A DNA stretch of 48,474 bases from Thermoplasmatota archaeon (GTDB lineage: Archaea; Thermoplasmatota; E2; DHVEG-1): positions 1-48,474 of the forward strand of contig JAJISJ010000002.1 of NCBI GenBank assembly GCA_022848765.1. The letters are read 5' to 3'. Within the stretch, counting starts at the first letter, position 1. Each line of letters starts with the position of its first letter. Positions 39,611 to 48,474 of the stretch are shown piece after piece. A program made the position numbers and the translations under genes. The notes below the pieces were generated by a model. It worked only from the letters and a program-made list of their open reading frames with translations. It ran no database searches and had not been told where the DNA came from.

Positions 39611-40372
39611 ATGGCAAAAGTATCTTTATATGGATTGGATGGTAGTAAAAAAGAGGAAATCCAATTACCAGATATTTTTAAAACAGAGTATCGACCAGAT
39701 CTTATTCAAAAATCTTTTAATGTTTTACATTCAAATAAAAGACAACCATATGGATCCGATATCTTTGCTGGTACTAAACACGCAACAGCTTCAATAGGCA
39801 AAGGACGTGGCATGTCTAGAGTTCCAAGACTTACTCAAGGTAGAAGTGCAGCACTTGCACCATGTGTTGTTGGAGGGAGACGAGCTCATCCTCCAAAATC
39901 TGAGAAGAATTGGAATGAAAAGATTAATGTAAAGGAGAAATTATTTGCAAGGAATTCAGCTATTGCAGCAACTTTTAATAAAGAATTGGTTACTAAAAGA
40001 GGTCATAAATTTGATGATAAAATATCTCTACCTATTATTATTGATGATAAGTTTGAAAAAATTAAAAAAACCAAAGATGTAATTGATCTCTTTAAAAAAA
40101 TTGGTATTTATGACGACTTAATACGTTCATCTAATGGAAAACATATTCGTGCAGGTAAGGGAAAAAGAAGAGGTAGAAAATATAAAATTCCAAAATCTGT
40201 TCTTATTATTTCGGAAAATAAGAATATAATAAAAAGTTCAGACAATCTAATTGGAGTTGATATTGTAAATAGAAAAAATCTTAATATCGAACATCTAGCC
40301 CCAGGTGGAGTTGCAGGGAGACTTGCAATTTTTACGAAATCTGCTTTTGAAAAAATTGGGGGTATAAAATAA
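39611..40372 (+). CDS. rpl4: ribosomal protein uL4
   Basis: GKGRGMSRVPRLTQGRSAALAPCVVGGRRAHPPK; operon position. Confidence 0.98.
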   Translation: MAKVSLYGLDGSKKEEIQLPDIFKTEYRPDLIQKSFNVLHSNKRQPYGSDIFAGTKHATASIGKGRGMSRVPRLTQGRSAALAPCVVGGRRAHPPKSEKNWNEKINVKEKLFARNSAIAATFNKELVTKRGHKFDDKISLPIIIDDKFEKIKKTKDVIDLFKKIGIYDDLIRSSNGKHIRAGKGKRRGRKYKIPKSVLIISENKNIIKSSDNLIGVDIVNRKNLNIEHLAPGGVAGRLAIFTKSAFEKIGGIK

Positions 40373-40629
40373 TGGACCCTTATGATATTATTTTTCATCC
40401 ATATGTCACTGAAAAAACAATGAATCTTATGGAAAAGAATAATTCACTAGAATTCGTTGTAAGAAGAAAAGCAAATAAAAAACAAATAAAACAAGCTATT
40501 GAAAAAATGTTTGAAGCTAAGGTAAAAGAAATTAATACATTGATTACAAAAAATGGAAAACATGCTATAATTACTTTTACTCCAGATTTTAAAGCTGAAG
40601 ATATAGGAATGAGAATTGGGATATTCTAG
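40372..40629 (+). CDS. rpl23: ribosomal protein uL23
   Basis: HPYVTEKTMNLMEKNNSLEFVVRRKANKKQIKQAIEKMF. Confidence 0.97.
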   Translation: MDPYDIIFHPYVTEKTMNLMEKNNSLEFVVRRKANKKQIKQAIEKMFEAKVKEINTLITKNGKHAIITFTPDFKAEDIGMRIGIF

Positions 40630-40639
40630 AGGTTAAAAT

Positions 40640-41347
40640 ATGGGAAAAAAATTGATTCAACAGCGTCGAGGAAGAACTAAAGGCAGATATAATGCGCCAA
40701 CTCATAGATTTAGAGGTAGAATAAAATATAATAAAAATAAAATTGAAGGAACTGGAATTGTTGAAGATATCATCCATGATCCAGGACGTACAGCACCTAT
40801 CACAAAAGTTAAAATAAATAATGAAAAAAGATTATTTTTAGCTGCAGAAGGTATTAAAATTGGAGATTCTGTAAAATACAATGAGAATAAATCTGAGATA
40901 AAAATTGGTAATGTTATATCACTTGAAAATATCGCTGAAGGTTTACCAATTTTCAATATTGAAATAACTCCAGGGGATGGAGGTAAACTTGTTCGTGCAA
41001 GTGGAGGTTATGCGACTGTCGTATCACATCAATCTGGAAAAACTGTAATAAAACTTCCTTCAGGTCAATTTAAAACATTACAATCAAAATGTAGAGCTAC
41101 AATTGGTGTTTTAGCAGGTGGTGGAAGAAAAGATAAACCTTTCCTAAAAGCTGGGAAAAAATTCCATGCATATAGAACAAGGGGTAAACAGTATCCTACT
41201 GTAAGAGGAGTAGCAATGAATGCTGTAGCTCATCCACATGGTGGTGGTGGTCATCAACATGTTGGAAAACCATATACTGTAAAACGTGGAGCATCACCCG
41301 GTAGAAAGGTTGGCAGTGTTGCAGCTTCAAGAACTGGGAGGAAGTAG
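40640..41347 (+). CDS. rpl2: ribosomal protein uL2
   Basis: MGKKLIQQRRGRTKGRYNAPTHRFRG, GVAMNAVAHPHGGGGHQHVGKP. Confidence 0.98.
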   Translation: MGKKLIQQRRGRTKGRYNAPTHRFRGRIKYNKNKIEGTGIVEDIIHDPGRTAPITKVKINNEKRLFLAAEGIKIGDSVKYNENKSEIKIGNVISLENIAEGLPIFNIEITPGDGGKLVRASGGYATVVSHQSGKTVIKLPSGQFKTLQSKCRATIGVLAGGGRKDKPFLKAGKKFHAYRTRGKQYPTVRGVAMNAVAHPHGGGGHQHVGKPYTVKRGASPGRKVGSVAASRTGRK

Positions 41348-41352
41348 ATAAT

Positions 41353-41811
41353 ATGGCAAAAAAGGCGAATTTTAAGAGTTCTGCGAGAAGTAGAAGAAAA
41401 CTAAAAAGACAGAAAATTGACGTTCGTAAAAAAGAATTCAGATATCGCGGTTTATCAATTGAAGAATTACAAAAACTTTCAATTGAAGAATTATTACCAT
41501 TATTAACATCAAGATCAAGAAGATCTCTAAAAAGAGGGTTAACAGAGAAACAGGAGAAATTATTAAATGATATTGAAAAATCTCAGAAAGGAGATGTTAT
41601 AAGAACCCATCTTAGAGATATGATAATAATACCAAGTTTTGTCGGCCATAGAGTAGATATTCACAATGGTAAGGAATTTCAACGAATTGAGATACAACCA
41701 TATATGATTGACCATTATCTTGGTGAATTTGCTCTAACTAGGTCAAAAGTAAAACATACTGGACCTGGTGTCGGAGCAACTAGATCATCTAAATTTATGC
41801 CTTTAAAGTGA
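41353..41811 (+). CDS. rps19: ribosomal protein uS19
   Basis: FRYRGLSIEELQKLSIEELLPLL, HNGKEFQRIEIQPYMIDHYLGEFALTR. Confidence 0.98.
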   Translation: MAKKANFKSSARSRRKLKRQKIDVRKKEFRYRGLSIEELQKLSIEELLPLLTSRSRRSLKRGLTEKQEKLLNDIEKSQKGDVIRTHLRDMIIIPSFVGHRVDIHNGKEFQRIEIQPYMIDHYLGEFALTRSKVKHTGPGVGATRSSKFMPLK

Positions 41812-41817
41812 TGTAAA

Positions 41818-42264
41818 ATGCAAAAATATTCTATTAATATAGATCCAGATAAGACAGCAAAAGCATATGGATATGAACTTCATTGTTCTCCAAAAGATTC
41901 AATGAATTTAGCTTATGCAATAAAAGGAATGAAAACTACAGATGCGGATAAATATTTAAATGAAATAACTGAAATGAAAAAATCCCTTCCAGCAGTTTTT
42001 CATAAAGGGAAAATATCGCATCAAAAAGGTATTGGCCCAGGTAGTTATCCACAAAAAGCAGCAAAATATATGTTAAAAATTCTTAAAAATGCAGAAAATA
42101 ACGCTGAATATAAAGGATTCGATGTTGAAAATATGAAAATATCTCACATTTCAACATATGGAGGCAGAATTATAAGAGGAATCATGCCAAGAGCCCAGGG
42201 CAGAGCAACAAACAAAAATAAAAAAACCACAAATATTGAAATAATCCTTAAAGAGGTAGATTAA
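41818..42264 (+). CDS. rpl22: ribosomal protein uL22
   Basis: AKAYGYELHCSPKDSMNLAYAIKGM; RIIRGIMPRAQGRATNKNKKTTNIEIIL. Confidence 0.98.
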   Translation: MQKYSINIDPDKTAKAYGYELHCSPKDSMNLAYAIKGMKTTDADKYLNEITEMKKSLPAVFHKGKISHQKGIGPGSYPQKAAKYMLKILKNAENNAEYKGFDVENMKISHISTYGGRIIRGIMPRAQGRATNKNKKTTNIEIILKEVD

Positions 42265-43115
42265 TGGCAGGGGAACGTAAATTCATAAGAGAAAGCACAA
42301 ATAGAATTCTAATTAAAGAATTTCTAATAAAGAAAGTAGAAGGGGCTGGATTTGGTGGTATGAACATCCAAAGAACCCCTATGGGCACTAGAATAAATAT
42401 AATAGTAGAAAGACCCGGAATGGTTATTGGAAAAGGTGGCAGTAAAATTAAAGAAATTACTTCAGAAATTAAAGAAAAATTTAATGTTGATAATCCACAG
42501 ATAGAAATCCAGGAGGCAGGTAGTAAGGCTTCATTAAATGCTCAGATAATGGCAGAAAAATTAGCTGAAGCTTTGGAAAGAGGATGGCATTTTAGACGAG
42601 CAGGTCATTCAACTGTAAGAAGAATTATGAATTCTGGAGCTAGAGGTTGTCAAGTAGTAATTGCTGGAAAATTAACGGGTGCAAGACATCGAACCGAAAA
42701 ATTTACAGAAGGACATATCAAATACTGTGGAGAAGTAGCAAGAGAAGTAATGCTAAGAGGATTTGCAATTGCAAAATTAAAAGCTGGAGTATTAGGCGTG
42801 AAAGTGGGCATTATGAAACCTGATGCTAGACTACCTGATGAAATATCATTAAAAATTCCTGATGTCGAAAAAATTGAAGCAAAAATTGAGGAAAAGCCAG
42901 TAAAAAAACAAAAAACAACTAATATTAAAGAGCTTTTAAAAATACCTGGAATCGGGCCATCTATTGTTAAAAAATTTGAAAAATCTGGAATAAAATCATT
43001 GGAAGACTTATATGAAATGGATGCTAAGGATATATCTTCAATCGAGGGTATTGGAGGTAAAACCGCTGATAATATTATTAAAAAATTAGGAAAGCTGATT
43101 AAAGAGGATGTATAA
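42264..43115 (+). CDS. rps3: ribosomal protein uS3 with C-terminal helix-hairpin-helix extension
   Basis: KH domain VIGKGGSKIKEIT, GARGCQVVIAGKLTGARHRTEKF; C-terminal LLKIPGIGPSIVKKFEKSGIKSLEDLYEMDAKDISSIEGIGGKTADNI. Confidence 0.97.
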   Translation: MAGERKFIRESTNRILIKEFLIKKVEGAGFGGMNIQRTPMGTRINIIVERPGMVIGKGGSKIKEITSEIKEKFNVDNPQIEIQEAGSKASLNAQIMAEKLAEALERGWHFRRAGHSTVRRIMNSGARGCQVVIAGKLTGARHRTEKFTEGHIKYCGEVAREVMLRGFAIAKLKAGVLGVKVGIMKPDARLPDEISLKIPDVEKIEAKIEEKPVKKQKTTNIKELLKIPGIGPSIVKKFEKSGIKSLEDLYEMDAKDISSIEGIGGKTADNIIKKLGKLIKEDV

Positions 43116-43116
43116 G

Positions 43117-43317
43117 ATGGTTTTAAAAGCCAAGGAAATTAGAGAATTTACTAAAGAAGAAAGATATGAAAAACTTGAGGAATTAAAAAGAGATCTCATG
43201 CATGAGAGAGGAGTAGCAGCTATGGGTGGATCGCCTCCATCTCCTGGTAAAATAAGGCAGTTGAGAACTTCTATTGCAAGAATGTTAACAATCATGCATG
43301 AAAAAGGAGAACAATAG
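43117..43317 (+). CDS. rpl29: ribosomal protein uL29
   Basis: KAKEIREFTKEERYEKLEELKRDLMHERG...GKIRQLRTSIARMLTI; start trimmed from 43108. Confidence 0.96.
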   Translation: MVLKAKEIREFTKEERYEKLEELKRDLMHERGVAAMGGSPPSPGKIRQLRTSIARMLTIMHEKGEQ

Positions 43318-43617
43318 ATGAGTAATATTTGTCCTAAATGTGGTCTTCCAAAAGAACTTTGTGTCTGTGAAGAAATAGCAAAGGAACAGCAAAAAATTGA
43401 TATAAGTGTTGATAAAAGAAGATATGGAAAAATGATGACTATCGTTGAAGGAATAAATTCAAGTGATTTAGATATCGATGCTTTAATAACCAAGCTTAAG
43501 AAAAAATGTGCAAGTGGTGGAACAATAAAAGAAGGAAAAATAGAACTTCAGGGTGATCACAGAACAAAAGTAAAAGAAACTTTAGAAGAAATGGGCTTTA
43601 CAGTAGATGTTTTATAA
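43318..43617 (+). CDS. translation initiation factor aIF1 (SUI1) with N-terminal CxxC...CxC segment
   Basis: [24 protein letters not shown] + [13 protein letters not shown]...[35 protein letters not shown]. Confidence 0.96.
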   Translation: MSNICPKCGLPKELCVCEEIAKEQQKIDISVDKRRYGKMMTIVEGINSSDLDIDALITKLKKKCASGGTIKEGKIELQGDHRTKVKETLEEMGFTVDVL

Positions 43618-43658
43618 ATAGAATAATTACAAAATATAAAATTTAACAATGCAGAAAA

Positions 43659-43934
43659 GTGAAAGTCATGAATGAAAAAATATTTGCAAAAGAAGAATTC
43701 ATTGGATTACCTATTAATGTAAATCAATGTAATGATCCAAGTTGGATTGGAAAATCGGGGATTATTATTGATGAAACAAAAAATATGTTTATAATAAAGG
43801 TAAATAAAAAAAAAAATAAAAGTATTGAAAAAAGAATCTCTAAATTTGAATTTGAATATAATGGGAATAAAATAATTTTAAACGGATCTAAACTTGCATA
43901 TAGACCTGAAGATAGGATAAAAAAAACAAGGTGA
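43659..43934 (+). CDS. rnp1: RNase P protein component 1 (Rpp29/Pop4)
   Basis: [35 protein letters not shown]...[14 protein letters not shown]; canonical operon position between SUI1 and S17. Confidence 0.92.
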   Translation: MKVMNEKIFAKEEFIGLPINVNQCNDPSWIGKSGIIIDETKNMFIIKVNKKKNKSIEKRISKFEFEYNGNKIILNGSKLAYRPEDRIKKTR

Positions 43935-44278
43935 AAAGATCAATGTCAGAAAATAAAAAGGCTAGAAATATTGGATTAAATGTAAAACCTCCTGTTGAGA
44001 ATTGTAATGATAAAAATTGTCCATTTCATGGAAATTTATCTGTTAGAGGACAAATAATTACAGGAGTTGTATCTGCTACAAAAATGCAAAATTCAATCAA
44101 AGTAAAAAAAGAATATATGCATCTAGTTCCAAAATATGAGAGATATGAAAAAAGAACATCAGTATACACAGCACATTGTCCACCATGTATTGAATTAAAA
44201 ATTGGAGAAAAGGTAAATATTGCTGAATGTAGACCACTTAGTAAAACGAAATCATTTGTTGTAATAGAAAGATTGTAA
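43931..44278 (+). CDS. rps17: ribosomal protein uS17
   Basis: [61 protein letters not shown]. Confidence 0.97.
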   Translation: MKRSMSENKKARNIGLNVKPPVENCNDKNCPFHGNLSVRGQIITGVVSATKMQNSIKVKKEYMHLVPKYERYEKRTSVYTAHCPPCIELKIGEKVNIAECRPLSKTKSFVVIERL

Positions 44279-44290
44279 GGAGATATTCAT

Positions 44291-44689
44291 ATGAAAGGAA
44301 TTGCTGGAAGAGCGATGAGAGGGTTACCTGCAGGAGCTAGATTAGATTGTATTGATAATACCGGTGCAAAAATTGTGGAAATAATAGCAACTCCAAAATT
44401 GAAAGGAACTAAACGACGTTACCCAAAAGCTGGTGTTGGAGATATGGTGATAATTAGTGTAAAGAAAGGAGCAGCTGATATGAGAAGGCAGTTATTAAGA
44501 GCGGTGATAGTTCGTCAAAGGAGACCTTTTAGAAGACCAGATGGTACAATGGTACAATTTGAAGATAATGCTGCAGTGATTGTTGCTGAAAATGGTGATA
44601 CTAAAGGATCTATGATAAAAGGTCCAGTAGCCCTAGAAGCTGCTGAACGTTGGCCTAGAATAGCTTCAACTGCATCAATAATTGTATGA
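44291..44689 (+). CDS. rpl14: ribosomal protein uL14
   Basis: [56 protein letters not shown]. Confidence 0.98.
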   Translation: MKGIAGRAMRGLPAGARLDCIDNTGAKIVEIIATPKLKGTKRRYPKAGVGDMVIISVKKGAADMRRQLLRAVIVRQRRPFRRPDGTMVQFEDNAAVIVAENGDTKGSMIKGPVALEAAERWPRIASTASIIV

Positions 44690-44701
44690 GAGGATGAAAA
44701 A

Positions 44702-45421
44702 ATGAAATCTTTAAAATCCGGAAAACAGAGAAAAGCATATTTTAATGCACCTATGCATAAAGCAAGAAAGTGGATATCTTCTCATTTAGAAGAAAATTTA
44801 CTTTTAAAATATGATCAAAGACGAATAACGTTAGTAAAGGGAGATACTGTTAAAGTAATGAGAGGCAATTTCAAAGGTCACGATGGTAAAATAACACGTG
44901 TAAATCAAAGAAGAAGACAGGTTGAAGTTGAGGGGCTTGTTATGACAAAAGCTGATGGGAAAAAAATTCCGAAACCCATTCATGCAAGTAATTTGTTAAT
45001 AATTAAATTGAATTTAACTGATAAATGGAGAAGAAAAAAACTAGAAAAAAATCTATCAGATGAAGTAAAAAAAGAAGTTGAAACGGAAGCTAAAGAGCAA
45101 ATAATTGAAACCGAAAAGGAAAAAATAATCCAAGAAGAAAAAAAGAAGGAAGATAAGGAAATAGAAGAAGAAAAAGATGAAGTAAAAAAGACAGATGAAA
45201 CTAGTGAAAAACAAAAATTAACTGTAGGTTCTAATAAAGAAGGAAAAGATGAAGTAAAAAATAAGATTAAAAAAGAAATTGTAAAAAAATCTGATAATAA
45301 AAAATTGAAAGAATCAAAAAAGAAAAACTCTGTTGAAGTGAAGACAGTTAATACTAAAAGTCAGGTGAAAGATAAAAAAACTCAATCAAAATCAACAAAA
45401 AAAGAGGGGGAAAATAAATGA
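44702..45421 (+). CDS. rpl24: ribosomal protein uL24 with long Lys/Glu-rich C-terminal tail
   Basis: KQRKAYFNAPMHKARKWISSHL, KGDTVKVMRGNFKGHDGKITRVNQRRRQVEVEGL; low-complexity tail from about 45050. Confidence 0.96.
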   Translation: MKSLKSGKQRKAYFNAPMHKARKWISSHLEENLLLKYDQRRITLVKGDTVKVMRGNFKGHDGKITRVNQRRRQVEVEGLVMTKADGKKIPKPIHASNLLIIKLNLTDKWRRKKLEKNLSDEVKKEVETEAKEQIIETEKEKIIQEEKKKEDKEIEEEKDEVKKTDETSEKQKLTVGSNKEGKDEVKNKIKKEIVKKSDNKKLKESKKKNSVEVKTVNTKSQVKDKKTQSKSTKKEGENK

Positions 45422-46134
45422 GTAAACATCTTAAAAGATTGAACGCGCCAAGAGTGTTAAGATTGCATAGAAAAGAAAACAAATGGACAATAAAACCATC
45501 ACCAGGATCGCATCCGATAAATAAATCGATATCATTAGGCCTTATTATTCGAGATTATCTTAAATTATGCGATAGCTTAAAAGAAGCAAAACGATTAATT
45601 GTTAATGGAGAAATTCTTGTTGATAACTGTATACGAAAAAATTACAAATTTCCTTGCGGGTTTATGGATATAATATCTATTCCAAAAATGAAAAAATATT
45701 ATCGAATATCATTCGATAAATCTGGAAAATTAACACTATCTCCAATTGATTTTAAAGAATCAGAATGGAAGTTATGTAGAATAGAGGGGAAAACAATACT
45801 AAAGGGGAAAAAAACACAATTAAATCTACATGATGGTAAAAACAAAATAGTAAATAAAGATGAATATAAAAAAGGTGATGCATTAAAAATTCAACTTAAT
45901 GATAACAAAATTATAGATGTATACCCTCTTATAAAAGGCAACCTTTCAATGATAATTGGAGGTAGCCATATTGGTGAAATTGCAAGTATAGAGGATTTAA
46001 TAATCATTCCATCTTCAAAATCTAACATTGCTAAAATGAAAGGAAAAAATGAATTTTCAACTCATCAGGAATATATTTTTCCGATAGGTAAGAATAAAGC
46101 TGTAATATCGATCCCTGAGGTGAAAATTCTATGA
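45418..46134 (+). CDS. rps4e: ribosomal protein eS4
   Basis: MSKHLKRLNAPRVLRLHRKENKWTIKPSPGSHP. Confidence 0.97.
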   Translation: MSKHLKRLNAPRVLRLHRKENKWTIKPSPGSHPINKSISLGLIIRDYLKLCDSLKEAKRLIVNGEILVDNCIRKNYKFPCGFMDIISIPKMKKYYRISFDKSGKLTLSPIDFKESEWKLCRIEGKTILKGKKTQLNLHDGKNKIVNKDEYKKGDALKIQLNDNKIIDVYPLIKGNLSMIIGGSHIGEIASIEDLIIIPSSKSNIAKMKGKNEFSTHQEYIFPIGKNKAVISIPEVKIL

Positions 46135-46667
46135 TTGCTGAAAATAAAAAAATTGAGGGTGGATTTTTAATAAGACCCAAAATCGAAAAGATTACAGTTA
46201 ACATCGGGGTTGGAGAGGCAGGAGAAAGATTAGAAAAAGCTCAAAGTGTAATTAAAGACATAACGGGCCATAAACCAGTTCAAACATTATCAAAGATAAC
46301 AAGTAAAGAGTGGAGCCTTAGAAAAAGAATGCCGATAGGATGCAAAGTCGCTTTAAGAAAAAAAGATGCTGAAAACTTTTTAATTGAAGCTCTTAAAACA
46401 AGAGAAAATAAAATTGCAAAATATGCATTTGATAATGAGGGAAATATTTCCTTTGGTATTCCTGATCATACTCTATTTAAAAGTCAAAAATATAATCCTA
46501 ATATTGGTATTTTTGGTATGGATGTTTCTATAACAATGGAAAAACTAGGTTACCGTATAAAACGTCGCCGTTTACTTCGTCGAAAAATTCCAAATAAACA
46601 TAAAGTCAAAAGAGAAGATACAATTATGTTTTTCAAAGAAAAGTATAAAGTTGAGGTCATAGAATGA
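46131..46667 (+). CDS. rpl5: ribosomal protein uL5
   Basis: [62 protein letters not shown]. Confidence 0.97.
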   Translation: MIAENKKIEGGFLIRPKIEKITVNIGVGEAGERLEKAQSVIKDITGHKPVQTLSKITSKEWSLRKRMPIGCKVALRKKDAENFLIEALKTRENKIAKYAFDNEGNISFGIPDHTLFKSQKYNPNIGIFGMDVSITMEKLGYRIKRRRLLRRKIPNKHKVKREDTIMFFKEKYKVEVIE

Positions 46668-46819
46668 AGATAAAAGAGAGGCAAAAAATTTACGGTAAGG
46701 TCAAGGGATGTGAGAGATGTGGAAGAAAAAGAGGGCTTATCAGAGCATATGGGCTACATATGTGTCGTCAGTGTTTTCGTGAAAAAGCTGAAGATATGGG
46801 TTTTAGAAAATATTCATAG
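46664..46819 (+). CDS. rps14: ribosomal protein uS14 (zinc-ribbon type, 51 aa)
   Basis: Translated by hand; not in ORF track: [55 protein letters not shown] overlap with rpl5 stop. Confidence 0.96.
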   Translation: MKIKERQKIYGKVKGCERCGRKRGLIRAYGLHMCRQCFREKAEDMGFRKYS

Positions 46820-46834
46820 GAGGCGAAAAAAAAC

Positions 46835-47224
46835 ATGTTAAATGATCCATTGGCAAATGCATTATCTTTAATAAAAAATGCTGAAACTAAGGGTAAAGGA
46901 TTATGCCATATACAACCCTCCTCTAAAATAATTGGTGGTGTTTTAAATTTATTAAAAGAAAAAGGATACATTAGTGAATTTGAATTTAAAGAGGATGGAA
47001 AAGCAGGATATTTTCAGGTGAAACTAATAGGAAATATAAATAATTGTGGAGTAATAAAACCAAGATATCCAGTAAAAAGAGAAAATCTGGAAAAATGGGA
47101 ATCAAGATACCTCCCAGCTCGTGATTTTGGTTTATTAATATTAACTACAACAAAAGGTATTATTTCACATACCGAAGCAAAGGAGAAAGGTGTTGGTGGA
47201 AAAGTTTTGGCTTATATCTATTAA
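46835..47224 (+). CDS. rps8: ribosomal protein uS8
   Basis: [62 protein letters not shown]. Confidence 0.97.
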   Translation: MLNDPLANALSLIKNAETKGKGLCHIQPSSKIIGGVLNLLKEKGYISEFEFKEDGKAGYFQVKLIGNINNCGVIKPRYPVKRENLEKWESRYLPARDFGLLILTTTKGIISHTEAKEKGVGGKVLAYIY

Positions 47225-47237
47225 AGAGTGATGTTTT

Positions 47238-47780
47238 ATGGCAAGAATACCAGATATTAAAAAAGAGATTACAATTCCAGAAGGAATTAAAGCTACTATA
47301 ATAAACAATATATTAACTATTAATGGCGAAAAGGGTTCTCTATCTAGAGAATTTACTCATCCAAAAATTCAAATAAAAATTAAGGATAATATAATTGCAT
47401 TAATTTGTAAAAATCCTAGAAAAAAACAAAAAGCTTTGTTTGGAACTTTTATAGCACATATTAATAACATGATTAAAGGGACGACTAAGGAATTTGAGTA
47501 TAAAATGAAAACAGTTTTTTCCCATTTTCCAATAAAACTTTCTGTTGAAGGAAAGGATTTCATTATACAAAATTTTCTAGGTGAAAGAGCATCAAGAAAA
47601 GCATTAATACTTGAAGGTGTAAATGTTGATATTGAAGGAGATGACGTTACTGTCCACGGGATAGATATTGAAAAGGTTGGACAAACAGTAGCTAATATTG
47701 AAAGAGCAACTTTAGTTAGAAATAGAGACGTACGTGTTTTCCAAGATGGAGTATATCGAACTAGTAAAGGAGAAAAATAA
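47238..47780 (+). CDS. rpl6: ribosomal protein uL6
   Basis: ITIPEGIKATIINNILTINGEKGSLSREF; HFPIKLSVEGKDFIIQNFLGERASRKA. Confidence 0.97.
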   Translation: MARIPDIKKEITIPEGIKATIINNILTINGEKGSLSREFTHPKIQIKIKDNIIALICKNPRKKQKALFGTFIAHINNMIKGTTKEFEYKMKTVFSHFPIKLSVEGKDFIIQNFLGERASRKALILEGVNVDIEGDDVTVHGIDIEKVGQTVANIERATLVRNRDVRVFQDGVYRTSKGEK

Positions 47781-47781
47781 A

Positions 47782-48474
47782 ATGACAAAAGAGGAGACTA
47801 TTGAACAATTTTCAATTATAAAAGGTATTGGAAATGCAAAAGCTGAGCTTCTATATAATCATGGTTTCGATTCCTTGGAAAAAATTCAAAAATCATCAAT
47901 CGAAAAAATTGCTGAGATCAAAGGTATTAATGAAAAATTAGCAATTCAGATCAAAAATCAAGTATCTAATCAAATTAAATCAAATGATTTACATAAAATA
48001 ACACAGGAAATAAAAAAAGATGAAGAAAAAAATAATATTAAAAAACCTGAAGAGAAAAAACTAGAAAAAAAAGGAAAAACCTTTAAAGAAACTGAGGACA
48101 AAACTGAAGAAAAATATGTTGTAAAGAAAAAACCAAAATTAACCAAAGATCAGATAAAAAATTTAAAAATAAGAAAACAAATTAAAAAAAGAACTCCAAC
48201 ATTTTTAAGAGAGGAATGGTTTAGATATAAAAGAATACCTCATAATTGGAGAAGACCAGATGGATTAACATCAAAAATGAGAATTAATTTGAAATATAGA
48301 CCAAATAAAGTGAGAGTTGGATATAGAGGGCCAAAAGAAGTACGAGGATTACACCCATCAGGTTTCGAGGAGGTATTAATACATAATATTAACGAACTTC
48401 AAGATATTGATAATCAAAAACAAGCAATAAGAATAGGACGTACAGTAGGAACTAAAAATCGTATGAAAATAGAA
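47782..48474 (+). CDS. rpl32e: ribosomal protein eL32 with N-terminal helix-hairpin-helix extension (3' truncated by window end)
   Basis: Translated by hand; no stop in window. N-term FSIIKGIGNAKAELLYNHGFDSLEKI..., K/E linker, then RTPTFLREEWFRYKRIPHNWRRPDGLTSKMRINLKYRPNKVRVGYRGPKEVRGLHPSGF. Confidence 0.96.
   Translation, partial: MTKEETIEQFSIIKGIGNAKAELLYNHGFDSLEKIQKSSIEKIAEIKGINEKLAIQIKNQVSNQIKSNDLHKITQEIKKDEEKNNIKKPEEKKLEKKGKTFKETEDKTEEKYVVKKKPKLTKDQIKNLKIRKQIKKRTPTFLREEWFRYKRIPHNWRRPDGLTSKMRINLKYRPNKVRVGYRGPKEVRGLHPSGFEEVLIHNINELQDIDNQKQAIRIGRTVGTKNRMKIE

Noticed and set aside
43086-43493. 135-aa minus-strand ORF over rpl29/SUI1
   Set aside because: Spans three sense features in a compact operon; spurious.
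47369-47788. 139-aa minus-strand ORF over rpl6
   Set aside because: Antisense to a ribosomal protein gene; no independent coding support.
38614-48474. unusual gene order in the ribosomal operon
   Set aside because: Order L3...L32e with SUI1 and Rnp1 is the canonical euryarchaeal arrangement; only the protein extensions and leader are notable.

Overview
AT-rich archaeal chromosomal segment. Gene content and ribosomal-operon order look euryarchaeal, and a Thermoplasmata-like lineage is my low-confidence guess. The window is densely coding. I see no CRISPR array, transposase, prophage module, rRNA or convincing tRNA. Core content: DRG and NOG1 GTPases, split transketolase, SRP54, glycerate 2-kinase, a 1500-aa beta-propeller surface protein, CTP-dependent riboflavin kinase, a PolX + NAD-dependent LigA pair, a tungsten-type AOR island (mobB, anchored CxxC protein, membrane protein, 4-cluster ferredoxin, AOR, ThiF, ThiS/MoaD), UbiA, thpR-PAP2-cca, a YqgF/RuvC-like RNase H protein, purH, arcS, gamma-carbonic anhydrase, leuCD, a pilin-like protein with two KaiC/RAD55-like ATPases, an ICMT-like methyltransferase, an SDR, and AsnA. 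It ends in the ribosomal operon L3-L4-L23-L2-S19-L22-S3-L29-SUI1-Rnp1-S17-L14-L24-S4e-L5-S14-S8-L6-L32e (last gene truncated). S14 and L32e are absent from the supplied ORF track and were found by direct translation. The best second-look signals are: (1) a tightly packed three-way-junction-like fold plus hairpin in the predicted ribosomal-operon leader; (2) a closed-stem fold in the divergent asnA leader; (3) nested inverted repeats between ubiA and thpR; (4) the AOR island with an unexplained extracytoplasmic CxxC protein and membrane partner; (5) HhH extensions on both S3 and L32e; (6) a bacterial-type LigA next to PolX. All family calls come from reading motifs by eye; no database search was run.
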